In this document: one piece after another, positions 30,161 to 43,800 of the stretch
Layout of the letters: each line of letters starts with the position of its first letter
Numbering within the stretch: the first letter of the stretch is position 1
Assembly: GCA_003116995.1 (NCBI GenBank)
Contig: BDSL01000156.1
Span: 93,026-157,025, forward strand
DNA from: Yamagishiella unicocca
Lineage: Eukaryota > Chlorophyta > Chlorophyceae > Chlamydomonadales > Volvocaceae
Direction: 5' to 3'
DNA length: 64,000 nucleotides
Made by a program: the position numbers and the translations under genes
The notes under the pieces: generated by a model
The model's input: only the letters and a program-made list of their open reading frames with translations
Databases searched by the model: none
What the model was told of the DNA's origin: nothing

Positions 30161-32436
30161 TACATCGCTCGGAGAAGCAGAATGCATCGCGTTCAAAAAC
30201 CGACTTCTAAGGCTTTTCCCTTGAACGCTTCTCTCTTAAAAGAAAGCGGAACGACGCTTTTAAGCAGGTGCTTAGCGTTATGGCAGGGGGTGTCAGGGAG
30301 GGGGGAAGAGGGGTTAAGGGAAGCCTGTTTTTCAGGAGCAGTACAGAGCAATCGGTGTGCCTGTGCCATACCCGAGTGACACCTGAGGGCCTTCTGGGTA
30401 CCAAACTTGCTTGGTTTCTCACTCGTGTGCCCACATGCGCGTACAGCCGTTGTGGGGTACAGCCAGGATACAGCCTGTTACAGCCACTGGCAGCCACTGA
30501 CATGGCGCCCACAGCGCAGCCACAAAATACGGACCAACAGGGGTACCCTAGCCCTGCCTAGCCCCGCATCCTTCCAGCGTTGTTTACAAAAAGCCGCACG
30601 TCTCCCCCTCATGTCCAGCTTACAGGCAAGAAAGGAATGGCGTTGCTTGTGGAAAGACAACAAATCAGCCATCTGCGCGATAACAAACAGTCCTAAAGGA
30701 CCAACTCCCCTCTACCAGCCAAACGTCGACAACCACAACTAGACAAAGACGCACAACCCGGCAGCCCACACCCTTGACAGCCTCCGTTCCAAAGCTCATC
30801 ACCGTTGGCAACATGCAATTGGTGGCTTCCGATTTGAGGACACGAACCACCGAAACACGACAGACAGCTGTGAGACCGCACCGGCACGCAGCTCAGGCGA
30901 GGGGCACCCCTGCGCACGCAGCCCCTTACCCCCACAGAATATCGCCCAGCCTCCCACCCGAGTACTAAATGTGCACACGACGCCTGGGCAATGTTGACGC
31001 ACACCTGCACGGATCCATGCCGCCACCACAATGTCAACATACTGCCTGCCATTCCGATCCCTCCCTCAGGCGCCAGCTCCCTCAGGTGCCAGCTCCATGA
31101 CGCCAACGCTGGAGACCGCGGGTGCGGGAGGGACACCCCGGACGATGGAGCGCTCACAGCGGCCCCACCGCGCCAGGAAAGCCAGCGGTCCAGGAAGGCG
31201 CCACGCCGCATTGCGCACGTAACTCCCACAGAGCCTTGGCACTGCGTCCTGAGGTTTAGCGCCACCACCACCATCACCACCACCACGGGTCTTCCTCGAA
31301 ACACCACCTAGTTTGAAATCACGTACAGTGGCCGACCTCCCCAGCGGCAGAGCCCTCACTGGCATCGGTGAACATCTTGCAGGTCCGCTGTGGCACAGGG
31401 CCCGGGTCTGCGGGCTGCACTTGTGAAGTCCCACTTGCACACGCTCCACAGGAGGAGTGAAACGATACCTGTCCTATGTTTTCACGAGGCGTACACCCAC
31501 AGAATTGTGGACGCCGGATTCATGGTGGTGCACTGAGGTCAGCGCCAAATGGGGTGAGCACCGCGCATATTAAATACCCCCCTCATTCCCGCATGTGGCA
31601 TATTGATTTAATCACGGGTACGGAGCTATTAGCGCAGGCTCTGCCCGGCACGTGCAATAGTAATTCGGGCGCCACGTTTTAGTTCAATATCCCACTTGAA
31701 CCCATCACAACCCAACCTCTGCGATACACTGCAAAACGCGCTTTTTCCGACAATGTTACGTCATGCTTTACCACATCAAATAACACAGGGGTGCGAGCGT
31801 GCAGTCGTATATCCGCAGCCAAACTACTCGATATTGTCCTTGCCTGCCGAACACCAGGAATAACCGCGTGTCTGGGTGAGTTAATCACAGCCCACGCAGC
31901 CGCACCGGTCACCAGACACTAAACCGCCCAAGCAAGTTACACCTCGACTGGTCCGGTGCGTCCTGGTCATCTACTTAATCGTAAATATACCTACTCCCTT
32001 TTGGCCAAAACACAGTGTCTTACCAGTAAAACAACATCAGTGCACCAGGCAGTGGATCAACACAGCGCCCTGGCGGCAAGGGGTCCGGGCCGCAGTCGCC
32101 GCGACCCTGCCGCCCAGCCGCCTCAGCAGGCCAGCACACGCAGGCAGCCATTGCGACGGGTCCCCAACCGCGAGGTCTCAAATGGCTCTTGGAAAACCCG
32201 ACAACCCTAGCCAGCGTACAGTGACGGTTCCTAAGCTGAACACGTGCAGCATCGACCAACTTGGCAATACCGCGTTTCGAACGATGCTGCGAGCAGGCCG
32301 CCTGCCGAAGACATGATTAGTTCGAAGTAGGTGGGATATTCGCCTACGCGCATCCACACCGAGCGCCCCTAACTCTCCCCGGTCAACTGCGCAGACTGCG
32401 TAGTCAGGGGTCAACGACGGTGTTGCTGACTGCCTC

Positions 32437-32544
32437 GCCCTTCTGCCCTCACGTTTTCAACTTCCGGGGAATTGTACTGCTGCCAACACCGCCCTTCTGC
32501 CCTCACGTTTTCAACTGCCGGGGAATGGTACTGCTGCCAACACC
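32437..32544 (+). repeat. 54-bp tandem duplication
   Basis: Two adjacent 54-base copies (32437-32490 and 32491-32544), starting GCCCTTCTGCCCTCACG, differ at about two positions. They lie in the 3' region of the receptor kinase. Confidence 0.85.
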
Positions 32545-32677
32545 GCCTCCGCCGCATTGAGGTCAATCACGGCCGCCTGTTGACGTGTCCTCCGTGCTGC
32601 TAGCCGCCGCCAGCGACTGCGACTACTGCCCCGCCGACTTGCGCAGCTGCGGCCACGTCCGACCCTTCTACTGGCGC

Positions 32678-35600
32678 TTAGCCTACGCCAACGCCACCAC
32701 TGGCCCCATCTTCTGTTGCGCTGCACCAGTTGGTGTTGGTGCTCGTGTCGCCGCCGGCGGCTGTTCTCAGCTCCGCTGTCGCCACCGCTGATCCGGTGTA
32801 AGCGAGCTGTGACAGTAGGCCAGCGCTTGGAACGCCCTTCCCGGCCAGTAGCTGTGACAGTAGGCCAGCACAGGAGGAGAAAAAAGGTAGCGCCACTGAT
32901 GGCCTCCGGGAAGGCCCGCAAGCCACTGCTGCATTTGGCGAACCCACTTGTTCGTTCTCTGCGAGAACCTCCAGGGAGCGTGGGGGCCTAGGCGGCACGC
33001 TGTGGGCAGCAGCGGTGTCTGCTGGCTGCTGGTCCGCGCTCACGTCCTGCTGCAGCTGCCGCTGCTGGAGCTGCTGCAATATGACCGTAAGACGCTTGGC
33101 TGCGTCCAGCGCTGCGGGGCGGCGGTAGGGGTCTTCGTGCCAGCACTCCTCTACTAGGTGGCACAGCCTAGGGGGAGCCCTGATGAGATCGCAGGTAGGA
33201 AAAACAGTTTGGTGACACCACACGAGTAGTGAGTGCCGGATTGTGGGCAATGCCGGATGGGGCATGTTACCATCACGTGGTATCGTGGGCAACACCATGG
33301 AGGGGCGACCTTCGGACCCGTGATGGTTGGGAACACTGCAGGGTAGCATGCGGTGCTATAACTGAACCGTAGTGAGGGCGTGGTATAGGATACGGGCAGG
33401 AGGGCGCGTCGACGGCCACCAGCAGGCATTCCAGCAGGGGGCCTGAGGAAGACAGGCTCACTCCAGCTCACCTGTCCTGGATGGCGGATATCGGCAGTCG
33501 CTCCCCGCGTATAGACACTGCCAACGCCACCTGCAGGGAGGTGCACCGGCAGGACGTAAAGCGCACAACAGTGTGGCAGCATGATGGCCAGGGAGATCCA
33601 GTTCGAGTCCAAGCGGGGAAGCGGCGGCAGCGCTGGTGTGACAGGACACCCTCACAGCGCCGCATGCATGCGTCTGCCACAATCAGTGAGCCCCTGTCCG
33701 CAGTTACGGCATTCCCCCGCGTACTCACCTTGATGTGGTGCTGTCCGGACCAGGGCCGCGCCCTAGCCAACATCTCCCACAGCAGCACCCCCAGCGCATA
33801 GATGTCGGCGCGGTGTGACACGCCGTAGGTACCTGTCCCGAAGCATTCTGCAGACGGCGGGAAGGGAATTGTTCGTTAAGGGGGAAGAGAGTAAACCAGT
33901 GAACAGACAACAGGAGAAGGGTTGAAGGGACCGGGTGCTCGCGGCCACATACAAGCAGGCCGAGCCGCGGAGAGCTTGGCCCTGCTGGAGGGGCAGTTAG
34001 AAACGCGTAACGTTCGACGTAGCCTGACTGCCTGAAGCCTGACGACAGGGGCGAGGAGGGGCGACCTTCCCGCCATATCATCGCCCTCACCCAGCTATCC
34101 AACTATCTGCCGTCAGGTCACCCTGCCCATTCATATTACCCGCACTTACCCGGAGCCATGTACGGCACGGACCCGACCTCGGTGCCGGTGTTGTGCAGGG
34201 TGGCTGCCGTCAGGCGCGCAAGGCCAAAGTCCGACAGCTTGGCAGTGCCCTGTGGTGGTGTGGGTGCAAGCGGAGGGAATGACGCGTTGGCGACCTGGTA
34301 CCAAAAGCGTGGACATAGATTGCCTAGAGCCGGGTCGAGGTCGGGTTCGGCCTTCGAGCCTGTTGCGGAAATACGCCTGTCCCCACCCTGCGGCAGCCGC
34401 TTGAGCCGAGGCGAGTGCCGCCCTTTCACAATAGGACCCTACGCAACAACCCACCTGCTCGTCTAGTAGCACATTTGCCGGCTTGAGGTCGCGGTGCAGC
34501 ACAGTGGGATGCAGATAGGCCAGGCCAAGAGCCACGTCGCGGCCAATGCGCAGCACCTGCCACCGGGCGGGCGAGCAGACCAGGACGGCATGCGGGCAGG
34601 AAGATCGGATCCGAGGAACGCAAACAAAGCAGAAGCAGCTACGTTGCTGGTGCCAAGCGCTTGTCAGATGTCGGTATCTGGCCAGCCAAGGGAAATGGCG
34701 CCACTGCCCAACCGCATCGCAGACCGCACCTCGAGCCGCCATTCCCGCGGCGCCTTGCAGTGCCACGCCGGCCTCACTCCGCCCGCAGTTTATCCCAAGA
34801 ATCCTAACACAAGCACGTATGCGAGCACCGGATCTTCTCGTCATCCCGCCCAAACCCCTTCCTGGGCCCTCAACCTGCTCCCCACCTGCTCTAGGGGCAG
34901 CTCATGGGACGGATCGCTCATGTGTATGAGCGCATCCAGGGACGAATCCATCAGCTCCTCCACAAGGAACACATCCGGCGGGTTGAGGGAGGCGCCTAGC
35001 AGCCGCACGATGTTGGGGTGCCTGGTCAGATACAGGGATAGAGGGAAGGGAAGGGAGTTGTGCGCACGTCGTGAAACTGGAGTTGACACTGCTGGCAGCC
35101 GCAGTTGCAGCCGCAGTGGCAGCCCGCTGTCTCAGTCTCAGCTTACCGAAGCCAAGTTGGGCGCGTCCCTGGGACATGCGATGGGGCACCACGTCAGGTC
35201 CCCTTGCATCCTGGAGCCGTACTGCTGACACAAACGGCCCGGAACGCCGCCGACCGGATGAGCTACCCCGGCACCCCTGGCATCGCCTTCTTCGTAAACC
35301 ATTAGTAATCCTCTCTAACCCTGCGCAACCCCTAGCAACCCTCCGTACCCCTTCCCAGCCCTTAGCACCCCACCTGCAGCGGCTGAGGACCTCCACCTCC
35401 TTCTTCAGAGAGTTCACCTCCTTATCGGTGATTGTGGTGCTTAGGCCCCGCAACACCTTGACGGCAATTCGCCGGTGGCCGTTGCTTGCATCCCCAGCGC
35501 CGGCCAGACCTCCTGCGCCCAACAGGATACCCTCCGTCACAATACCGAAGGCTCCCGTGCCCCGAATGGCACCCTCCACCAGCGCCACATCGCGACCCAT

Positions 35601-38600
35601 GACCATCGCCATGTTGATGGACTGGTGGGACCAGGAAGATGAGGGGTTGGGAAGTGCAGGGAGCGAACGACAGGAGTGGGAGGTGCAGGGAGCGAATGTC
35701 AGGAGTGGGAGGCCAGGAGGCGCGGGTTGGCGGAATGGAGTTTGAGGAGCTGAAAACCGAGGGGCCGGCGAGAGAGGTCAGGAGGGCGTTGTGGCCTTTG
35801 GCGAGTCTGCGCGGCTGGCAGGCTTTGGTGGTATCAGCACACCGCAGGCACCATGAGGACGTCAGGAGCTGTATGGCAGGCCCCGATGCGCCCTTCCACC
35901 AGCTGCACCCTGCTGAGACATCCCCCCCTACCCCCCGTGCCCCGAAATACCCCGCCTCCCCGACCACCGCACCTGGTCCACGGGGCTGGCGGTGGTGATG
36001 ACCGTGTCCACCGCCTCCGACACGTGCGCCACCGGACTGCTGCCACTGCGGCCACCACCAGCCGCACCGACATGCAGCGAGCTGCAGCTGGCAGTGTGCT
36101 GGCAGCTGGGCACAGGGCGCGACTGGCGGTTGGTCCCGAGGAAGCCGGGGCTGCTGTCCAGGCGCGCAATTCTCAGTCCCGCACCGGGGCTCGGGATGCC
36201 GCAATGATGACGGCCAGTGGGCAGCTGGGCGGGCGGGTTCATGTGGTGCGGCGGCAGCAAGTGCCCCTCCAGCTCCAGGGGAGGGTTTCCAGCTAACGAT
36301 GGTAGAGGCGTCTTGCTGGGGTACTCGCCGGTGGAGGAGGGGGTGGAGCCGGGGGTGAGGGGCGCGCAGGCAGCAGCCAGATTCAGGACCTTTGCGGAGC
36401 CTGCTTCTTGGCGGCAGCCCGGGGCGACCAGGACGCCACCACCCTCGGCTGGAGAGGCGGCGGGCGGCGGCGAGGAGGACGGGCGGCGGCCTCCGCCGGT
36501 GGCGCCCCTGGGCCATGCCGGCTCCTCGAGGCGCTGCGGGTCGCCGAAGCCATCGCTGAGGGGGTCTGGTGCGAGAGCAAGAGGCGCGGGTACGGGAATG
36601 GGACGGGCAGGGCGGCAGCGTCGGACAAGGCGCGTGTGGGCCCATATGCTGGACGTCGCTCAGGCGGGCACCGCACCGCAAGCAGCTCGGGGTCTTGAGG
36701 CCCCGTCGCGACAGCTACTTGCCCCACACACAAGCCGCACGTTTAATCGGCAGGCATCCGCTTCCGCACCCGCCTCTCGCCGCGCCCACCCACCCGCCAT
36801 GTTGTCGCTGGAGATGCCGGCCTCCCCACGTAGCTCGCCTGCTGCAGAGGAAACCATTATCACTGTGGTGCGGAGACTGTCGGGCTTGGCGTGGTTGTCA
36901 GCGTCGAGTAGTTGCGGCTTGCGGCGCCGCAACCGTGCCATCAGCAGCCAGGTTCCAAACGCCAGGACAGCCACTCCAGCTATGCCGCCTTAGGGTGTGA
37001 GGCATGACGCGCCGGGGGCCGGGATGGGACGGAGTGGGCCGGGTAACCAAGGTACACAATGAAACGGACTAAGGGCGACCGAGGGGAAGCGAGGGGAAGC
37101 GAGGGGAAGCGAGGGGAAGCGAGGGGAAGCGAGGGGACAAGAGGGGAAGCGAGGAGAGCGGGGGCGAGCAGGGACGCGGGGCCGCAACAGAGGTTCCGTG
37201 CAACCCCTCTGCGCTGTTTCCAGTGGATTCACTTGCCCAAGCAGCCCGCACCCCACACTCAGGTAAACGCCTGGCTTGCGGGGTTGGGGCCGCACCTATG
37301 ATGGCGGCGGGGAGGATGACGTCCAGTTCCGGGCCGCTGGGGCCCGGCGGCTGCCCCGGCTGGGTCTCCAACGGTGCTGGCGGCAGCGGCAGCTGAGGCG
37401 GCGCAAGCAGTTGAGTTTCATCGTACAAGTCAATACGCTCGACGGATTCGAGGCCCCACTCGTTGACAGCGTCCTGATTGCGGGTTCCGGGGTTCCGGGG
37501 GGCGCAACATTTTAAGGGGGAGTCGGGCTGGGAAGCGTGGCTTTCGCAATCGCTGCCACTGTCACTGAAGTCATGTCTGCCAGACTACAGTGTCCTGTGC
37601 AAGCTAATCGACGCTGCATGTGACTCGAGCTTCAGCCGTGATGCCGTTCCTGCGAACTTGCTCCTTGTTCCTACGCCCCTTATCGCCGTGCCGCTCCTCC
37701 CACGTGCCCGACCTGCGCCATCGCCCGCCGCCGCACCTGGAAGCACGTGGAGTTGAGGCCCGACATCGAGAAGCACTTCATCGGGATGGACGTACGGCAG
37801 ACGAAGGTGCAGTTGCGGTAGAGGACCACGCCGCTGCTCGCGCGCGTGCCCCCACTGGTGAACGACAACGCCACCAGACCGAAGTCCACCAGCCGCCCCG
37901 CCTGCGGCCAGCAGCGGTCTACCAAGCCCGCCATGCACCAGCCCTCGGGCCACTGCGCCACGTATTGCGTGAGGTTGCCGTACACTGTGCGGCAGGACAC
38001 AGGATCGGTCAATGAGTCGATACCCTTTTGAGCGAACGTGGTTGCCGGTGCGACCGGTATGAATCAGTTCACAGCGCCAGCTGGGGGGACGGGGGCCCGA
38101 GTAGTGTAGGCCCGTGGTACCTACCTTACCATCCAGGTGCCAGTGGATCGGCTAATGCTTGTCTGCGCTCATCCCCACGCCACCATGGCTACAAACATGA
38201 GCGCCTTCCCGGCCGGTTGCTTAAGGGGGAGGTTGCAAGGAAAACTCGTGTACGAAGGAAAAAAGGGGAGGGATGCCGACACGCCCTCGACACGCACCGT
38301 TTGGTACCGACTCCGGCCGCTCCAGATTGGGCGCATTGGTGAGGAACATGCGCATGCTCACACACGCGTCGGCGATGAGCAGCACGTCGCTGTAGACCTG
38401 CATGCTGCGGGGGCTGACCTGCACAAGGTCTGGCGCACAAGGAAGGCAGTGGCGTGAGGGAGGGCGGAAAGGAGTGAATCCATGGGTGAACAAGTGGCGG
38501 ATGGCTAACGTAGGCCAGCCACATGCAGCTCGCTTCTGTTGCCGTGCCGTATTCTCCTCCTCCTCTACCACTTGCCCCTCGAATCTCCACTGAATAACGT

Positions 38601-39982
38601 CGCTGCTCGCCCGCCTTCACCTCTCCCTGCTGTGGCATCTCGCGGTTCGACACCTGCCAATCTGCCTCCGCCCCAAACTGCGCCCTCCAGTGCCTGCCTC
38701 ACCAATTCCCGCCATGCTGAGCGGCCCGGGCCCTCGAACTTTCGTCATGCTTAAGTTCCTCATTTCCAGCTGCACCGGGCTAGGGTCCAGCGCAATGCGG
38801 CGCTTCAGCCACGCCTGTGTTTTGGGTCCCGGGTGTGTGCGTGCGAAATGAAACCCGTGGGTCGGTCGGGGAGGGGGCGCCGCGCTCATGTGATGGGAGG
38901 TTGCTGTTGAGCTTAAAAGTTGAGCACTTAGTGCGGCTCAGGCACCATGGTGACAGGGCATCAGGTGCCTAGCAGGCGGAATTGCATGCTAGCTAGCATA
39001 CGTCCCTTGCGGCACCCCGCAGCATTTCGAGCCCGACGGCGGATGCGGGGCCACATCACCAGGATTGCAAGCATCGAGCAACAATTCCAATGATATGGCA
39101 CCTAACAGACCCTCCTGACCCCGGAGCGTCTCTCGATGCTGCCCTGCGTCGATACTGCCCCACGGACCCAAGCACTCACCATATCCAACATGACGTCGAG
39201 GGAAGCACCAATGACTGAGACGGAACGACTGATTTGTATGGGCCGCGGGTACTTGTCCCATTCCGCTTGGGAGAAGGTCATGCTCTATGGGTGGATGGCG
39301 AAACGGAAAGGGGACACATAGATTTTCCATCACACGTTCGAAGGGAGGCTGCTATGTGCCTGCACTTGCATTGCGGCCCAACGTATTGAGCCCAGAGGCA
39401 TCCCGGTGGGATATGAGCTCACTTGGAAACACATATGGCTGGAACTATGGGCGGTGCGATCTGATCCCTCGCTCTGTTAAAGGCCCCACGACACCACATA
39501 GACGCGATGCACCATTGTTTGGCTGTCCCATTCCTCTACCTCCCACCCGACCCTTCATCATCGGCATCTGAGCATGGTGATGGCAAGGTCGCGTACGATG
39601 GCCTCTTTCCCAGCTTGCACATGTACCTAGCCGCCCCCGGCCGCCCTCAACCCCCGTGCGCAGCGCCAAAGGAGTGGGCCACCCTTCCCCACCCCTGCAC
39701 TCTTCCTTCAGACTTGCACCCTCTCGCAATTCCTAAGGTCTGCCCAGTAATGACTGCGCCTCCATAAAAGGTCAGGGCTAGGCGGGCTGGGAACAAGCTG
39801 CCGAACCCCACAGTCGTACAAGGATTTAAGCATACCTTTGTAACGATTATGCGATCCACGGCGCCATTTGCCAGCGCTGCAACCAGCTCACTTTCCTGGC
39901 TCACGACAGCCTCCGCGTGTTGGGCCCAACATACATCAGCGACCAAAAGCACAGAAAGAAGGAAACACGGCAACCATTTCAT
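32678..39982 (-). CDS. Receptor-like TKL protein kinase, single-pass membrane protein
   Basis: Exons: 39836-39982, 38740-38814, 38308-38418, 37737-38024, 37296-37473, 36794-36988, 35973-36565, 35374-35621, 34886-35021, 34455-34556, 34150-34249, 33729-33847, 33472-33530, 32678-33179; 950 residues. Signal peptide MKWLPCFLLSVLLVADVCWA. The ectodomain begins SELVAALANGAVDRIIV, recalling volvocine surface proteins with beta-helix-like repeats, and includes a Cys-rich part (WPEGWCMAGLVDRCWPQAG, SIPMKCFSMSGLNSTCF). One membrane helix at about 261-283 (IIGGIAGVAVLAFGTWLLMA) is followed by RLRRRK. A 240-residue Pro/Ser/Gly linker leads to the kinase: GTGAFGIVTEG, AVKVL (Lys584), HRDLKPANVLL (Asp680), DFGLAR (Asp698), VGSVPYMAPE, DIYALGVLLWEML, CWHEDPYRRPAA. 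The Raf/TKL type is inferred from these motifs. The tail is Gln/Ser/Ala-rich. The ligand is unknown. The ectodomain exons are the least certain. Confidence 0.85.
37081..37160 (+). repeat. GAGGGGAAGC decamer array in an intron
   Basis: About eight copies of GAGGGGAAGC, the last ones imperfect, inside the intron between the juxtamembrane and transmembrane exons of the receptor kinase. Confidence 0.9.
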
Positions 39983-40885
39983 CGCGGGTTATGGCTTTAC
40001 TGCCTTTGTTTGCAGGCAGCCCGTGACGCCTCAACCCTCCATGGCGAGCTGCCGGGATTAAGCCAGGGTAAAGCAAACAGTGATTACATAGCATATGCAA
40101 GTGCAGAAAAGCAGAATGGCTTTGTATGGGTTGAAATCAGAGCCAGCACTACGTGCTGCAAGCCTTCCCGTTGGACGGTGACTATGTTAAGATTTGCTAT
40201 ACAGTAATGTCCCTGGCCACACCGTGCTGTGAGAGGCATTTTGTCGTCACGAAAGTGTTTGCGGGTACGACATGCTCGCGTGGACGCTTGCAACAAGCAT
40301 TTATGATAATCCCACTTTCCAGTAGGGGGGATCCTGTCTACTGCCGATTTTTAGACGTGACGTTTCTTGTAGCCGCCTATCGGTGCTTGCAGCCTATGCG
40401 TATGGTTTGGTGATGCAATAAGCGGACAGAGCACAAAGTGAGCATGGGACACGCGTTCAATTTTAGGTTATAATGCCGCCGGTGGCGTCGGACGCCGCGA
40501 TGCCGGCGGCTAAAGCCTCCACCTGCCTACCGGCGTCTTGCGACCAATGCTTCTATCACCTAGTCATCTACCCTGATGCCAAGCTCCGGAGCAACCCGTG
40601 CTTCGAAAGGATGCCTCCCCGCTTCTCGCACTCGGAATAACCCCCTTTGTACAAGTATAACGTACACCCATTCCCGCAATAAGGCAACCGAAAGCGCACG
40701 CTCCATCCCACATCGCTCAATAGTATTTCCCGGCCCCCATCCCAAACGTTCTCCCGTGACAGAGCTGTGGACGAAAGCGTGGCTGGACATCCCAAGATTG
40801 GTACAGCGGCGTCCTCGGGTGGGGACACCCTCAGCCAACGGCAGCTCCAGGTTGGCAAGGACCTGAGCACTTGTCTATCCGGATC
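39983..40885. other. Divergent promoter region (receptor kinase / radical SAM gene)
   Basis: About 0.9 kb between two divergently read start codons, so both promoters and 5' UTRs should lie here. I see no third gene and no clear TATA-like element. Confidence 0.45.
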
Positions 40886-43800
40886 ATGGCTGCCCGGGGT
40901 TTCCCTGGCCCCCCCTTGACCGCCATGTCTTCGCAAGCCACCGGCAGCACCTGCGGTACCAGCAGCTCCACCGCTGCACCCATCTGGGTCCGCTCATTGC
41001 GCTCCCGACTGCCCGCGCCGTTCAGTGGATGTTCTTCACTTGCAGCCAGCCGTACGGCGGCCTTAGGCCTCCAGCGCATGGTGCCGGCAGCAAGCCGCAA
41101 GCCTGCCGCAGTGTCCTGGGCTGCAGGCCGTGAGGGTGCGAGTGCACGGGTGGCGGTGGCAGCGGTGGCGGCGGGGGCCACGGAAGCGCCCCCGGCTGCT
41201 GCGGCTGCTGCTGCTGCGGTGGCGGCCGACCTGCTGGCCTCTGCGGACCTAGCGCTGCGTTTGGCGTCTGCAGCCGGCGGTGCTGATGCGCACATTTACG
41301 GCATCGCACGCAGCGAGTGGCTCCAGCTGCAGGTGCGCAGGAAAGATGGGGCAGGGGCTGCAGCAGAGGAGAGCGGCGGGGGGGCGTAACCCTTCCTGCC
41401 GGCCGCCCTGACGTCCCTCCTTTCTGTTCCCCGGGCACAACACCCCGCGATAGGGGCCTAGCCGCTACCTGGGCAACGAGGTGGGTGCCGTACACAAGCC
41501 ATGGGAATCAGCCACAGTGCGCTTTTGCCTCACGTACCCAGAAATCTACGAAGTCGGTAGGTGCGGGCGGTTGGGTGCGGGTGGTTGGATGCGGGCGGGT
41601 GCGGAGAGGGACAGGCTTCGTCGCTCGGGCGGCGGCAGTGCTTGAAAGCCCCACCGCCCGTGTCCCTGGACCCCCACCCGCAGGCGCCTCCAACCTGGGC
41701 CACATCATCCTCTACACTGTCCTCAACGACTCGCCTGGTCTGCTGTGCGACCGGGCCTACTTCCCGGCGGCGGACATGGCGGCGCTGCTGGCCCGCCACG
41801 GCAAGCCGCTGTTCGCAGTGGAGTCCAGGCGGTGAGAGGCGGCGGGGGGCGGCGCGGGTCGCCATTCAGGGCAGCCGCAGCCGCTAGGCCCGCATGCTCG
41901 CTGAGGGGTGTGAACAGGCCCCGCCCATCACTCGCATTACGGTCTCGCGTACCCGGGCGCCCTCTCGCCCCCTCGCCCCTGCCCTCCTGCGCCCGCAGCT
42001 CGCTGGCCGCCTTCGACGTGCTGGGCTTCAGCCTGGCGTACGAGCTGGGGGGCACCAACGTGCTGGAGATGCTGCGGCAGGCGGGAGTGCCTGTCAGCTG
42101 GCAGGTCGGCAGGAAGGGGCGGGCATGCAGGAGGGCAGCCATGAGAGCAAGGCGGGAGAAGGGGCAGGAGGCGTGGTGTCGGGAGTCGGAGTGTCCCCGG
42201 CCAGCACTTCATCGTGATGCATCAAGGGTACCGCTACGCGTATTGCAGCACTCATGGTGCCTTATAACGCCCCACGACAACCCCCACAACACCGCCCACA
42301 ACACCTCTCCACTACCCACCCTCACCCTCCTCCGCACCCGCACCGGCACCGACACCCAGGAGCGCTGTGAGCCCGCGGGCCGCCCCTGGAACCCGGAGTC
42401 CGGCAGCTGGCCGCTGGTGTTCGCCGGCGGACCCACCGCGACGTCGAACCCGGAGCCCTTCGCGGACTTCTTTGACTTCTTTGCACTGGGTGGGCTGGGG
42501 TCTTGGGAGCTGCAGAGGATTTGCTGACAGGGGCGCCGGCACTGAACCCCAATCGACCCAACCAACAGGCGACGGCGAGGAGCTCCTCGTAGAGATCGGG
42601 CAGTGCCTCCAGGTGGGGGGTGGGTCGCTGCTGCACCCTGCGCCGCCTGGCTCCAGCCACGGCCCCAATCGTAAGGCGCCCCACCACCACCACCACCACC
42701 ACCATCACCATATCTCCAAATGCCGAATGTCCGCGTAATGTCCTGACTGTGGCTCCGCATGTTGCGACACCCGTCTCTCGAGGCCACCGCCACCCGCGCG
42801 CCCTCTCGCTCACCCACCTCAGGCCTGCCGCACGGAGGGCTTGGACCGGCGCGACACGCTCCTGCGACTGGCCTGCAGCGTAGAGGGCGTGTACGTGCCG
42901 CAGTTTTACGAGGCGCCGCAGGTGGGGCGCTGCGCAGGGGCGGGAGGCACGGAGCGGTGGAATGGAAATGGCGGTCATGTTACCTGCCTGCCTCCTTCAC
43001 ATTTTGGGCGCTACCTGCAAGCTCTCTTGCACCTCTGGGGCGGGGCACTGACACCATTCCCCGCCGCTCCTCCGCTTCTCCTCCGCAATGCTGCGGTGGA
43101 CCCAACCTTACCCCTTGCACCCTCGCGCAGGGCTTCGGCGGGTCGCTGGTCCCGGTGGTGGAGGGTGTGCCCTCGCGGATCAAGCGCCGCACCTGCCAGC
43201 CGGACCCCTTCCAACAGGTCGGTGGTGCACCAGCGAGCTGAGGCGAGCAGCCCTCTCACAATGCGTCCAACCGTCGTTTGCAGATCGGCCTGGTGCCGTA
43301 CGTGGAGACCGTCCACGACCGGATGACTGTGGAGATCCGGCGGGGCTGCACGCGGGGCTGCAGGTGCGGCGGCGGGCGGGGGGTCCCGGGAGGTGCGGCA
43401 CCAAGGTGAGCTAACCCGCTGATGCCTCCTCTCACGCCAGGTTCTGCCAGCCCGGTATGCTGACTCGACCCGCCCGAGACGTGGACCCCGAGCGGGTGGT
43501 GGAGGCCGTGTCAGACGGCCTGCGCAAGACCGGGTGCGGGGCGGGTGTGTTGCGATATGAGTCGCTTGAGGGTGCAAGGCGGTTGCAAGTCTAACCATGG
43601 GTGGTCGCTGCCGAACAAGCGACCCGTACCGACCCAATCCATTACGGACAATGGGCGCCCGGCCGACGACTGTCTAGCGCACTTGCAGGTGTTTGTGCCT
43701 CTGGGGGGCGCGAAATAGGGCGGCGGTAGGTGGGCCAGAGGCTTGGGACGCAGATGGCCCTTTTCCTAGGTTTGCATACTGCCTCCGGCTCCGTACGATG

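Larger units (their letters stand above)
29919..32677. other. Intergenic between ATG1 and receptor kinase
   Basis: Contains the ATG1 upstream region and the receptor-kinase 3' region. I see no gene. A minus-strand TGTAA (TTACA at 31937-31941) could be the kinase poly(A) signal. Two repeats are listed separately. Confidence 0.4.

Noticed and set aside
35422..36681. Long minus-strand open frame of 419 codons
   Set aside because: It is a wrong-frame reading across the linker exon and intron of the receptor kinase. The in-phase frame joins the membrane helix to the kinase domain.
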